A stretch of 64,000 nucleotides of DNA, from the NCBI RefSeq assembly GCF_035668035.1, contig NZ_JAYMYJ010000112.1:164038-228037 (forward strand), written 5' to 3'. The notes under the pieces were generated by a model. It was not told the DNA's origin. It saw nothing but the letters and a program-made list of their open reading frames with translations, and searched no databases. This DNA comes from Thiothrix phosphatis (GTDB lineage Bacteria; Pseudomonadota; Gammaproteobacteria; Thiotrichales; Thiotrichaceae). Shown piece by piece: positions 16,201-24,416 of the stretch. The translations under genes and the position numbers were made by a program. Positions within the stretch are counted from its first letter, which is position 1, and the number at the start of each line of letters is the position of its first letter.

Positions 16201-16215
16201 CAATGGTCACCATTG
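16201..16215. promoter_or_regulatory. 15-bp odd palindrome between mqo and aceA
   Basis: CAATGGT-C-ACCATTG is a perfect inverted repeat with one central base. It begins 13 nt after the mqo stop and lies about 205 nt upstream of aceA. No T run follows, so it is more likely an operator than a terminator. The binding protein is unknown. Confidence 0.4.
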
Positions 16216-16225
16216 AATTTATTTT

Positions 16226-16235
16226 ATTGTCGACA
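16226..16235. promoter_or_regulatory. ATTGTCGACA motif upstream of aceA
   Basis: This 10-mer is identical to ten of the twelve bases of the palindrome at 14561-14572 before mqo, and lies about 185 nt before the aceA start. The 9-mer TTGTCGACA also occurs by chance inside coding sequence elsewhere in the window, so the case rests on its intergenic placement before two functionally related genes. Confidence 0.3.
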
Positions 16236-16419
16236 CATTTACCATTTAATACCATGCAAGACCGGCTTTCCCATGAGGATTGTCCGGCATTTCATACCCC
16301 AAAGAGAGATTCGCAAATAGCGGACACGAGGAGGATCGTGGTTGCATTCGTGCAGCCAGCAGGCGTAATGCCTGAATTTTTACCGGTTTCGTTCACCTAT
16401 GACTCTGAGGAGACTTTAC

Positions 16420-17733
16420 ATGACTATGACTCGTGAAGCGCAAATTGCAGCTCTGGAAAAAGATTGGGCAGAAAACCCGCGTTGGGCCAACGTAAAACGT
16501 GGCTACAAAGCGGCTGACGTTGTCCGTCTGCGTGGTTCTCTCCAGCCTGAATACACGCTGGCCAAGCGTGGCGCAGAAAAGCTGTGGGAAAAAATCAACG
16601 GTGGTGCCAAGAAAGGTTATGTAAATGCTTTCGGCGCCATCACTGCCGGTCAGGCGATGCAGCAGGCCAAAGCGGGTCTGGAAGCGGTTTACCTGTCCGG
16701 CTGGCAGGTTGCTGCTGACGGCAACACCTCCGAGACCATGTACCCTGACCAGTCCCTGTATGCGTACAACTCCGTACCGACCATGGTTCGCCGCATCAAC
16801 AACACCTTCCAGCGCGCTGACGAAATCCAGTGGTCCAAAGGCGTCAACCCTGGCGATGAAGCGTTCATTGATTACTTCCTGCCTGTCGTAGCTGACGCAG
16901 AAGCCGGTTTCGGTGGCGTTCTGAACGCGTTCGAACTGATGAAAAACATGATCACTGCCGGTGCAGCTGGCGTCCACTTCGAAGACCAGCTGGCAGCAGT
17001 CAAGAAGTGCGGCCACATGGGCGGCAAAGTGTTGGTTCCAACCAATGAAGCGGTTGAGAAACTGATCGCTGCGCGTTTCGCTGCTGACGTTATGGGCGTC
17101 CCGACCATCGTGCTGGCGCGTACTGACGCTGAAGCGGCCAACCTGCTGACTTCCGACCATGACGCCAACGACAAGCCATTCCTGACTGGCGAACGTACTG
17201 CCGAAGGTTTCTACCGCGTCAAGAACGGTCTGGAACAGGCCATCAGCCGTGGTATCGCTTACGCACCCTACGCTGATCTGGTCTGGTGTGAAACCGGCAC
17301 GCCTGACATCGGCTTTGCGCGTGAATTCGCACAAGCTGTCCAGGCTGCATGCCCTGGCCAAATCCTGTCTTACAACTGCTCGCCTTCCTTCAACTGGAAA
17401 AAGAACCTGTCTGACAGCCAGATCGCTTCCTTCCAGGAAGAGCTGTCCGCACTGGGCTACAAATACCAGTTCATCACCTTGGCGGGCATCCACGTCAACT
17501 GGTACAACACCTTCCAGTTCGCGCACGCCTACGCACGCGGCGAAGGCATGAAGCACTACGTCAACATGGTTCAGGAACCAGAATTCGCTGCCCGTGAGCA
17601 AGGTTACACCTTCGTCTCTCACCAGCAGGAAGTTGGTGCTGGCTACTTCGACGACGTTACTACGGTTATCCAGGGTGGTGCTTCTTCCGTGACTGCGCTG
17701 ACCGGTTCCACCGAAGAAGAGCAGTTCCACTAA
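16420..17733 (+). CDS. aceA: Isocitrate lyase
   Basis: A 437-residue enzyme splitting isocitrate into glyoxylate and succinate, the first step of the glyoxylate bypass. The catalytic-loop motif KKCGHMGGKVLVP is intact. Other landmarks are YLSGWQVAADGNTSETMYPDQSLY-type substrate region, VHFEDQLAAVKKCGH, VWCETGTPDIGFAREFA and SYNCSPSFNWKKNLSD. The ATG at 16420 is chosen because GAGGAG lies 9 nt before it. Codon use is strikingly regular compared with neighbours, consistent with high expression. No malate synthase is present nearby. A strong terminator follows. Confidence 0.97.
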   Translation: MTMTREAQIAALEKDWAENPRWANVKRGYKAADVVRLRGSLQPEYTLAKRGAEKLWEKINGGAKKGYVNAFGAITAGQAMQQAKAGLEAVYLSGWQVAADGNTSETMYPDQSLYAYNSVPTMVRRINNTFQRADEIQWSKGVNPGDEAFIDYFLPVVADAEAGFGGVLNAFELMKNMITAGAAGVHFEDQLAAVKKCGHMGGKVLVPTNEAVEKLIAARFAADVMGVPTIVLARTDAEAANLLTSDHDANDKPFLTGERTAEGFYRVKNGLEQAISRGIAYAPYADLVWCETGTPDIGFAREFAQAVQAACPGQILSYNCSPSFNWKKNLSDSQIASFQEELSALGYKYQFITLAGIHVNWYNTFQFAHAYARGEGMKHYVNMVQEPEFAAREQGYTFVSHQQEVGAGYFDDVTTVIQGGASSVTALTGSTEEEQFH

Positions 17734-17773
17734 GATTGACGGTTCAAGCCTTTGGGTTTGAATGAGTAATCTG

Positions 17774-17811
17774 GAAAAGCCCGGCGATTACCCGTCGGGC
17801 TTTTCTTTTTT
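17774..17811 (+). terminator. Terminator after aceA
   Basis: GAAAAGCCCG (17774-17783) pairs perfectly with CGGGCTTTTC (17796-17805) around a 12-nt loop, followed directly by TTTTT. Confidence 0.92.
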
Positions 17812-17833
17812 CAGCCATTGAAAGGAGTTTTTC

Positions 17834-18325
17834 ATGACGGATTTTAAAACAGCCGACCTGTTGGATGAGAATGAAGACAAGGCGCTGCAAATCGTGCAGC
17901 CGGGCTTCAGCAATTACGGTGGCCGCAACAAGTTTTCCGGTGAAATCGTCACCCTGAAAATTTATGAAGACAACTCACTGGTGCGTGAACTGGTTGCCGA
18001 AGATGGCAAGGGCAAAGTGCTGGTGGTGGATGGTGGCGGTTCCACCCGTTGCGCGCTGCTGGGCGACATGCTGGCGGAAAAGGCGGTGAAAAACGGCTGG
18101 AGCGGCATCGTCATCTACGGCCTGATCCGCGATTCCGTGGACATTGGCCAGATGGACATCGGCGTGAAGGCGCTGGGCACGTTCCCGCTCAAGAGCGTCA
18201 AGCGGGGTGTTGGCCTGCGCAATGAAGTGGTGCACTTTTACGATGTGACGTTCACCCCAGGGCATTACCTGTATTCGGATGAAGACGGCATCATCGTTTC
18301 CCCGGTTGCATTGCTTGGTGAGTAA
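17834..18325 (+). CDS. rraA: Ribonuclease E activity regulator RraA
   Basis: A 163-residue protein of the RraA/MenG-like fold, close in length to E. coli RraA (161), which binds RNase E and restrains RNA decay. Landmarks are FKTADLLDENEDKALQIVQPGF, the VLVVDGGGSTRCALLGDMLAE motif, GIVIYGLIRDSVDI, LGTFPLKSVKRGVG and YLYSDEDGIIVS. A strong AAAGGAG precedes the ATG. Related RraA-like proteins can be oxaloacetate decarboxylases/aldolases, but the sequence follows the RNase E regulator type. Its stop codon directly abuts that of the convergent dctM gene with no space between. Confidence 0.93.
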   Translation: MTDFKTADLLDENEDKALQIVQPGFSNYGGRNKFSGEIVTLKIYEDNSLVRELVAEDGKGKVLVVDGGGSTRCALLGDMLAEKAVKNGWSGIVIYGLIRDSVDIGQMDIGVKALGTFPLKSVKRGVGLRNEVVHFYDVTFTPGHYLYSDEDGIIVSPVALLGE

Positions 18326-19915
18326 TCATTTGTCCAGCTGAAACTGGATTTCATTGTTTTGCGGTTTGGCAGGTTCTTGCGGCGCAGCAGGGGCCTGCCC
18401 ATCCAGTTGGAACGGGATTTCATTGCCGCCGGAACCCGTCTTGGGCGCATCATTCTCAATCGTGAACTGGATTTCCTGTCCCTGTGGTATGGCTGCATGG
18501 CCTTTGTCCAGAAAAACGGTCACCAGCCCCGGCGAGAACATCACTATCACGGTCATGATCATTTGCAGGACAACCCAAGGGATGGAACCCCAGTAAATGT
18601 CGCTGCTTTTCACTTCCTTCGGTGCCACCCCGCGCAAATAAAACAAGGCAAAGCCGAATGGCGGGTGCATGAACGAGGTTTGGATATTGACGCTCAAGGT
18701 AATCCCAAACCAGATCAGCGCGCCGGTCGCCGCAGCCTGTTCATTGCCGTTCATGCTTGCCAGCAAGACGGGTGTCAGGATTTTCTGCGCCACCGGAGCC
18801 AGCAGCGGCACCAGGATGAACACGATTTCAAAAAAGTCGATGAAAAACGCCAGGAAGAAAATGAACAGGTTGACGATCAGCAAAAAGCTCATCCACCCGC
18901 CCGGCAGGTCGGAGAACAGGTGCTCCACCCAGCGCCCGCCGTCCACACCCTGAAAGACGACCGAAAAGGTGGTGGCGCCGATCAGGATGAACACCACCAT
19001 CGAGGTGATGCGTGCGGTATTTTTGTAAGCTTGCTGGATCAGTTTCCACCATTCCGCCGTGCCGCCCAACTGTTTTTTGCGCAGGAAGGACAGCAGCATG
19101 GCACCCATGGCACCCATTGCGCCGGATTCAGTCGGGGTGGCGATGCCGAGCATGATGGTTCCCAGCACCAGGAAAATCAGCACGGCGGTGGGGATAATGC
19201 CGCGCAGGGCCTTTTTCCACAGCGCCACGCCTTTCAGGGTGATCTGGTCTTCGGGGATGCCCGGCAACCAGTCGGGTTTGAGGCGGGTGATGAAAAAAGT
19301 GTACAGCATGAACAGGCTGATCTGCATCGCCGCCGGAATCCATGCGCCCAGATACATATTGCCCACGTCGGCGCTGGCGGTCGGGGTTTTCAGTTGGTCA
19401 GCGAGGATGATCAGCACCAGCGAGGGTGGCACGATTTGCGCAATGGTGCCTGAAGCCGCCAGCACGCCAGTGGTGTAGCGCATATTGTAGCCGTAACGGA
19501 TCATCACCGGCATCGCGATCATCGCCATCGCAATCACCTGCGCCGCCACCGTGCCGGTGATTGCCCCCAGCACGAAACTGACCAGGATCACCGAATAGCC
19601 CAGCCCGCCGCGCACCCGCCCGAACAATTGCCCCATCGAGTCGAGCATGTCTTCGGCCAGTCGGCTGCGTTCCAGCACCGCGCCCATGAACGTGAAGAAC
19701 GGTATCGCCAGCAGCAATTCGTTGGCGAGCACGTTGCCAAAGATGCGTTGGGGGATGGCTTGCAGGAATGCTTCGGTAAAAAAGCCCATTTCAATCGAAA
19801 TGAAGCCGAAAAATAGCCCGACCGCCATCAGTGAAAACGCCACAGGGAAGCCGACAAGCAGGAACAGCACCAGCCCCGCGAACATCAACGGCGGCATGAA
19901 TTCCAGTGGGATCAT
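18326..19915 (-). CDS. dctM: TRAP transporter large permease (DctM family) with repeated C-terminal tail
   Basis: A 529-residue inner-membrane protein with about 12 membrane segments, the translocating subunit of a TRAP transporter driven by an ion gradient. Typical features are LVGFPVAFSLMAVG, PFFTFMGAVLERS, ASGTIAQIVPPSLVLIIL, GIATPTESGAMGAMGAMLLS and the VNLFIFFLAFFIDFFEI segment. Unusually, about 60 hydrophilic residues follow the last helix and contain three copies of an EI(Q/P)F(T/Q)(I/L) motif: QEIQFTIEN, NEIPFQLDG and NEIQFQLDK. It overlaps the small permease gene by 4 nt. Confidence 0.93.
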   Translation of the reverse strand: MIPLEFMPPLMFAGLVLFLLVGFPVAFSLMAVGLFFGFISIEMGFFTEAFLQAIPQRIFGNVLANELLLAIPFFTFMGAVLERSRLAEDMLDSMGQLFGRVRGGLGYSVILVSFVLGAITGTVAAQVIAMAMIAMPVMIRYGYNMRYTTGVLAASGTIAQIVPPSLVLIILADQLKTPTASADVGNMYLGAWIPAAMQISLFMLYTFFITRLKPDWLPGIPEDQITLKGVALWKKALRGIIPTAVLIFLVLGTIMLGIATPTESGAMGAMGAMLLSFLRKKQLGGTAEWWKLIQQAYKNTARITSMVVFILIGATTFSVVFQGVDGGRWVEHLFSDLPGGWMSFLLIVNLFIFFLAFFIDFFEIVFILVPLLAPVAQKILTPVLLASMNGNEQAAATGALIWFGITLSVNIQTSFMHPPFGFALFYLRGVAPKEVKSSDIYWGSIPWVVLQMIMTVIVMFSPGLVTVFLDKGHAAIPQGQEIQFTIENDAPKTGSGGNEIPFQLDGQAPAAPQEPAKPQNNEIQFQLDK

Positions 19916-20448
19916 TGCTCCGGCCTCTCGTAATGGGTGTCAAGCTGCAAGTCGCCATGCAGGGCGGCGAAGCGTTTGAGCAGTTCCGACAGGCCTTGCA
20001 ACATCAGCATGAAAAAGCCAAAGGGCAGGATGAACTTGATCGGGTAACGGGGCAGGCCGCCCGGATTGCTGGAATGTTCCAGGATTGCCCATGATGGCAG
20101 GAACAGGGTTTCCCATGACAGCCAGGCAAACAGGGCGCAGGCAGGCAACAGGAAGAACACCAGGCCGAAAATGTCGATCCATAGCCGGGCGCGCTCAGAG
20201 ACATGCCCATAGATCAAGTCTACCCGCACATGGCCATTTTGGTGCAGCGTGTGGGATGCCCCCAGCATCACGGCGGCCCCAAACAGGTACCACTGCAATT
20301 CCAGCGGCCAGTTGTTGCTGAGGTCAAAACCGTAACGCAGCAATGCATTCCCGGCGCTGACCACGCAGGCCAGCAGGATCAGTACATTGGCGATACGCCC
20401 CAGCCAAGCGTTGGCAGTGTCAACCGCGTGTGAAATGGCAAGTAGCAT
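19912..20448 (-). CDS. dctQ: TRAP transporter small permease (DctQ family)
   Basis: A 178-residue protein with four membrane helices, the small membrane subunit paired with DctM. Landmarks are the first helix IANVLILLACVVSAGNALLRYGF, LELQWYLFGAAVMLGASHTLHQNGHVRVDL-type DctQ signature and a last helix in IKFILPFGFFMLMLQGLSE. The start at 20448 is chosen at MLLAISHAVDTANAW; the longer frame upstream runs antisense through unrelated sequence and lacks family similarity. The stop overlaps dctM by 4 nt. Confidence 0.92.
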   Translation of the reverse strand: MLLAISHAVDTANAWLGRIANVLILLACVVSAGNALLRYGFDLSNNWPLELQWYLFGAAVMLGASHTLHQNGHVRVDLIYGHVSERARLWIDIFGLVFFLLPACALFAWLSWETLFLPSWAILEHSSNPGGLPRYPIKFILPFGFFMLMLQGLSELLKRFAALHGDLQLDTHYERPEQ

Positions 20449-20468
20449 GAGTGTTTTCCTATGCGCAG

Positions 20469-20486
20469 GCCGGGCTTGCGCCCGGC
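20469..20486 (-). promoter_or_regulatory. Intercistronic hairpin between dctP and dctQ
   Basis: GCCGGGC (20469-20475) and GCCCGGC (20480-20486) form a perfect 7-bp GC stem with a 4-nt loop and no T run. Its position just after the binding-protein gene is typical of structures that protect upstream mRNA or attenuate, giving more binding protein than permease. Confidence 0.5.
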
Positions 20487-20500
20487 TGACAATGGTTGTT

Positions 20501-21604
20501 TTACAGTTTTTTGTTGAAGGCAAACTTGGCGAAGGATTGTTCCGCCACGTTGAACCACTGCGCTTCGTTGTTACGGAACACTTTCCAGTCGTCGAAAATC
20601 TTTTTGAAGGATGGGTTGCTCTTGGATTGTTCCTCAAAGACTTCCAGCGTGGCCTTGAAGCAGGCTTCCATGACTTCATCGCTGAACGAGCGCAGTTTTA
20701 CGCCGCTGTTGACCAAGTTGGCCAGTGCCTGCGGGTTGTTGGCGTCATACTTGGCCAGCATGTCGTTGTGCGCCAGTTGGCAGGACGCCTCCCAGGCGGC
20801 TTTGTAGGGTTCAGGCAATTTTTCCCACTGGTCTTTGTTGACGTAAAACGACAGTTGCGGGCCGCCTTCCCACCAGCCGGGTGTGTAGTAGTTCTTGACG
20901 ATCTTGGCGAAACCGAGCTTCTCATCGTCATACGGGCCGACCCACTCGGCAGCGTCTATCGTGCCTTTTTCCAGCGCAGGGTAGATGTCGCCGCCCGGCA
21001 ACTGCTGCGGCACAACCCCCAGTTTGCTGAGAACCATACCGGCAAAGCCGCTGACCCGGAATTTCAGCCCTTCCAGATCCTTGACACTGTTGATTTCCTT
21101 GTTGAACCAGCCGCCCATCTGGGTGCCGGTGTTGCCGCCCATGAAATTGACCACGTTATATTCGGCGAACAGTTCCCGCAGCAGCTGTTTGCCGTTGCCG
21201 TGCATGAACCAGGCGGTCTGCTGGCGGGCGGTCAGGCCGAAGGGGACGGCGCAATCAAACGCCAGGGCGGCGTTCTTGCCGAAATAGTAGTAGGAGGCGG
21301 AATGGCCCGCCTCCACCGTGCCGTTTTGCACGGCGTCCAAAACTTGCAAGCCGGGAACGATTTCACCGGCGGCAAAGATTTTGACGGTGAACTTGCCGCC
21401 GGTGATGGCAGCGAGGGAATTCGCCAGTATGTCGGACGCGCCATAAATGGTGTCAAGCGATTTGGGGAAGCTGGAAGTCAGGCGCCAGCTAACGGCGGGC
21501 AGGTCAGCGGATTTGGCTTCTTCGGCGGCCAGCAGGGCGGCGGGTGTGGCGGCCAGGGCGGCGGCGCTGAATGCAGTTTTCTTGAGGAATGATCGGCGTT
21601 CCAT
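20501..21604 (-). CDS. dctP: TRAP transporter substrate-binding protein, TakP-like, Tat-exported
   Basis: A 367-residue periplasmic binding protein. The N-terminus ERRSFLKKTAFSAAALAAT is a twin-arginine signal. The mature sequence closely follows the 2-oxo-acid-binding TakP group: WRLTSSFPKSLDTIYGAS, AGEIVPGLQVLDAVQNGTVE, GGNTGTQMGGWFNKEIN, LGVVPQQLPGGDIYPALEKG, IDAAEWVGPYDDEKLGF and YYTPGWWEGGPQLSF. TakP of Rhodobacter binds pyruvate and other 2-oxo acids with sodium, so pyruvate-like substrates are likely (inference). It is the first gene of dctP-dctQ-dctM, separated from dctQ by a hairpin. Confidence 0.92.
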   Translation of the reverse strand: MERRSFLKKTAFSAAALAATPAALLAAEEAKSADLPAVSWRLTSSFPKSLDTIYGASDILANSLAAITGGKFTVKIFAAGEIVPGLQVLDAVQNGTVEAGHSASYYYFGKNAALAFDCAVPFGLTARQQTAWFMHGNGKQLLRELFAEYNVVNFMGGNTGTQMGGWFNKEINSVKDLEGLKFRVSGFAGMVLSKLGVVPQQLPGGDIYPALEKGTIDAAEWVGPYDDEKLGFAKIVKNYYTPGWWEGGPQLSFYVNKDQWEKLPEPYKAAWEASCQLAHNDMLAKYDANNPQALANLVNSGVKLRSFSDEVMEACFKATLEVFEEQSKSNPSFKKIFDDWKVFRNNEAQWFNVAEQSFAKFAFNKKL

Positions 21605-21871
21605 GGTGGCTCCTTTGTGTCTCTAGCGGATGTGGATGCGCATGACTTGTGGCGTCATGTAAATGATTGTATGGAAGAGTGTAGCGAATCGGTTGAAGAA
21701 TTGACATTGTTCAGGCGATGGCTGAGGGGGGGTGTCCTTGGCCTGAAAGTGTGCCTATTAATTTTTGCCCATTACCATATAAATTGACTGAATTGATGGT
21801 TGGTGCAAAGATGTGCATTGTCATAAAAAAATCTTCAATCCGATAAATCTGGGACAATGCGAGGAATGTCT

Positions 21872-22870
21872 ATGGATAATAAAATGCTTACCCTGGCCAG
21901 TGTGTTGGCGCTCAGTTTGGCTCTTGCCGGTTGTAATGGCGGCGGTTCTGGTTCCGGTACTGAGAGTACGGCTTCTGCCACTTCTTCTGGCGACAGTTCA
22001 GGCTCTTCCAGTGGCTCCACGATTGGGACAGGTGGTGATGGGGGTGATGCAGGAAGCAACACTTCGACCGGATCAGGTTCCACCAGCAGCGGTTCTACGG
22101 GCACATCAGGCGGCTCGGGTTCTGTCAGTGGCAGTGATCCGGGCAATTCCGGTTCATCCACGGGGGGAAGTTCCGGTTCAGGTTCGGGCAGCACGGCCAG
22201 CGGTGGTGATTCCGCCGACTGCTTCAACGTTGATCTTTATGCAACCGGCACAGTCGTTGAAATGGTGGAAAAAACCGTTTCCTCATCCGGTCAGCTGACC
22301 TCAACATCGAAGAATACGGTCAAGGGGACTGCCACTTTCAATGGCCAGTCCGTCATGGACATTTATTCCGAAGTGACTGCAACCGGCTCGGCGCCTTCCA
22401 AATCAACCCAGGACAATTACTTCACCATCGATAACGCCAATATGATCGAGTATTACCATGGCTCAGTGATCAATGTGACTGAACCGGCGGTGGCGGCGGG
22501 AACCACGACGCTGACCCTGACACCCCCAATGGAAGACCGTTTTGAACTGGGTTCCAACCAGTCGGCCACCCAAAGCTATAAAATCAAAACGGATGCTTCC
22601 GTGATGGGGTATCCCTATTCACAAACATCAGACCATGAGCGCACCAAGCGTTTTGTTGGCATCGAAACCGTCACAGTGCCAGCGGGCACATTTAAAGCCT
22701 GCCGTTATGAGGAATCCCTTAAGACAACGGCAGTCGGCACAACTGCGACAGAGGCCAGCACACATTGGGTGGCGATGGGTTCCGGTTTGGAGGTCAAATC
22801 CGTTGCAGGCGACAGCACCAGCGAATTGCAGTCGGCAAAAATCAACGGTTCTGCCGTCACAGGGCAATAA
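21872..22870 (+). CDS. Lipoprotein with long Ser/Gly/Thr linker
   Basis: A 332-residue lipoprotein. The ATG at 21872 is chosen because GAGGA lies 6 nt upstream; ATGs at 21857 and 21866 lack spacing. The signal has lipobox LALAGC with lipidation Cys near residue 20. Residues about 21-115 are almost only Gly, Ser and Thr, a flexible linker with low-complexity DNA. A globular domain of about 215 residues follows (DCFNVDLYATGTVVEM to the end), with two Cys (DCFN, FKACRYE) and the phrase ETVTVPAGTFKACRYE, seen in other bacterial lipoproteins of unknown function. It is transcribed alone. No specific role can be assigned. Confidence 0.8.
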   Translation: MDNKMLTLASVLALSLALAGCNGGGSGSGTESTASATSSGDSSGSSSGSTIGTGGDGGDAGSNTSTGSGSTSSGSTGTSGGSGSVSGSDPGNSGSSTGGSSGSGSGSTASGGDSADCFNVDLYATGTVVEMVEKTVSSSGQLTSTSKNTVKGTATFNGQSVMDIYSEVTATGSAPSKSTQDNYFTIDNANMIEYYHGSVINVTEPAVAAGTTTLTLTPPMEDRFELGSNQSATQSYKIKTDASVMGYPYSQTSDHERTKRFVGIETVTVPAGTFKACRYEESLKTTAVGTTATEASTHWVAMGSGLEVKSVAGDSTSELQSAKINGSAVTGQ

Positions 22871-22878
22871 CCGCACCT

Positions 22879-22914
22879 GGAAAATGCGCCGAGGCGTTGC
22901 CCTGGCGCTTTTCC
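22879..22914 (+). terminator. Probable terminator after the lipoprotein gene
   Basis: GGAAAA-T-GCGCC and GGCGC-TTTTCC form a stem with one bulged T and a 13-nt loop, ending in TTTT. The T run is short. Confidence 0.55.
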
Positions 22915-22940
22915 GCATTTATTTGAGGTGAGGACAGGCA

Positions 22941-22970
22941 TATAATCCCCCGTTTTGATCACCAAACGGG
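22941..22970 (+). promoter_or_regulatory. argG -10 box and overlapping inverted repeat
   Basis: TATAAT at 22941-22946 is a perfect -10. CCCGTTT (22949-22955) and AAACGGG (22964-22970) flank TGATCACC, placing an inverted repeat over the expected transcription start. Its right arm overlaps GGGAA, the likely ribosome site of argG. It could be an operator or an RNA hairpin; it does not match the ArgR box. Confidence 0.45.
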
Positions 22971-22979
22971 AACACAGAC

Positions 22980-24200
22980 ATGGCACAGTCAGTCAAGAAA
23001 GTCGTGCTGGCCTATTCCGGCGGGCTGGACACTTCCATTATCGTCAGATGGCTGCAAGAGAATTACGGTTGTGAAATCGTCACCTTCACCGCCGACATCG
23101 GCCAGGGTGAAGAAGTCGAGCCAGCGCGCGCCAAAGCCATCGCCATGGGCATCAAGCCGGAAGAAATCTTCATCGAAGACCTGCGTGAAGAATTCGTGCG
23201 CGACTATGTGTTCCCCATGTTCCGCGCCAACACCATTTACGAAGGTGAATATCTGCTGGGCACGTCCATTGCCCGCCCGCTGATCGCCAAACGCCTGATT
23301 GAAATCGCCAATGAAACCGGTGCTGACGCCATTTCCCACGGCGCTACCGGCAAGGGCAACGACCAGGTGCGTTTCGAACTGGGCGCATACGCACTTAAAC
23401 CCGGCATCAAGATCATTGCCCCATGGCGCGAATGGGACATGAATTCCCGGGAAGCGCTGATGGCCTATGCCGAGCAGCACAATATCCCGGTTGATTTCAA
23501 AAAGGCGGGCAAGAAATCCCCGTACTCGATGGACGCCAACCTGCTGCACATTTCCTACGAAGGTGGCCCGCTGGAAGACCCCTGGTTCGAAGCCGAAGAA
23601 GACATGTGGCGCTGGAGCGTTTCCCCGGAAAGTGCTCCTGACAAGCCCACTTATGTCGAAATCACCTTCCAGGGTGGCGATCCAGTGGCGTTGGATGGGC
23701 AGGCAATGTCTCCCGCCGCCATTCTGGAAACGCTGAACAAGCTGGCTGGGGCGAATGGGGTAGGCCGCCTTGATCTGGTCGAAAACCGCTATGTCGGCAT
23801 GAAATCCCGTGGCTGTTACGAAACTCCCGGCGGCACGATCCTGCTGCCAGCCCATCGCGCGATCGAATCCCTGACGCTCGACCGTGAAGTGGCGCATTTG
23901 AAAGATAGCCTGATGCCGAAGTACGCCGAGCTGGTTTACAACGGTTACTGGTGGAGTCCAGAGCGCAAGATGATGCAGCAGATGATTGACGCCTCCCAGG
24001 CGTTCGTCAATGGCACAGTGCGCATGAAGTTGTACAAAGGCTCTGCAACCGTGGCGGGCCGCAAGTCTGATGACAGCCTGTTTGATGCGCGCATCGCCAC
24101 GTTTGACGATGACGGCGGTGCCTACAACCAGAAGGATGCGGAAGGTTTCATCAAGCTGAACGCCCTGCGCATGCGTATTGCCGCCGTCAAGGGCCGCTGA
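22980..24200 (+). CDS. argG: Argininosuccinate synthase
   Basis: A 406-residue enzyme joining citrulline and aspartate with ATP in arginine synthesis. The ATP-pyrophosphatase P-loop VVLAYSGGLDTSIIVRWL is near the N-terminus. SHGATGKGNDQVRFELGAYAL, KSPYSMDANLLHISYEGG and VGRLDLVENRYVGMKSRGCYETPGG-type segments match the family. Length fits the roughly 400-residue bacterial type. The slyX and rsmJ genes follow closely on the same strand and may be co-transcribed. Confidence 0.97.
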   Translation: MAQSVKKVVLAYSGGLDTSIIVRWLQENYGCEIVTFTADIGQGEEVEPARAKAIAMGIKPEEIFIEDLREEFVRDYVFPMFRANTIYEGEYLLGTSIARPLIAKRLIEIANETGADAISHGATGKGNDQVRFELGAYALKPGIKIIAPWREWDMNSREALMAYAEQHNIPVDFKKAGKKSPYSMDANLLHISYEGGPLEDPWFEAEEDMWRWSVSPESAPDKPTYVEITFQGGDPVALDGQAMSPAAILETLNKLAGANGVGRLDLVENRYVGMKSRGCYETPGGTILLPAHRAIESLTLDREVAHLKDSLMPKYAELVYNGYWWSPERKMMQQMIDASQAFVNGTVRMKLYKGSATVAGRKSDDSLFDARIATFDDDGGAYNQKDAEGFIKLNALRMRIAAVKGR

Positions 24201-24212
24201 TCAATCGCCCTG

Positions 24213-24416
24213 ATGGAAGAACGCCTGGAAAAACTGGAGCTCCTGTTCATGCAACAGGAGCAAACCATCGAAATCCTCAGTCGGCAACTGTACCTGCAAC
24301 AGCAGGACATTCGCCGCGCCCTGTTGGAAATCGAGCGCCTGAACGACAAGCTTAAAGCCCTCGAACCTTCCGCTGTCGCCAGCCGTGCAGAAGAAACCCC
24401 GCCCCCCCACTATTGA
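24213..24416 (+). CDS. slyX: SlyX family coiled-coil protein
   Basis: A 67-residue protein, MEERLEKLELLFMQQEQT followed by heptads through about residue 50, then a Pro-rich end (TPPPHY) conserved in SlyX proteins. SlyX has no established biochemical role. It lies 12 nt after argG and its stop overlaps the rsmJ start by one base. Confidence 0.88.
   Translation: MEERLEKLELLFMQQEQTIEILSRQLYLQQQDIRRALLEIERLNDKLKALEPSAVASRAEETPPPHY

Noticed and set aside
16191..16436. 81-codon frame before aceA
   Set aside because: It overlaps the aceA start, lacks a ribosome site and covers operator-like palindromes; probably chance.
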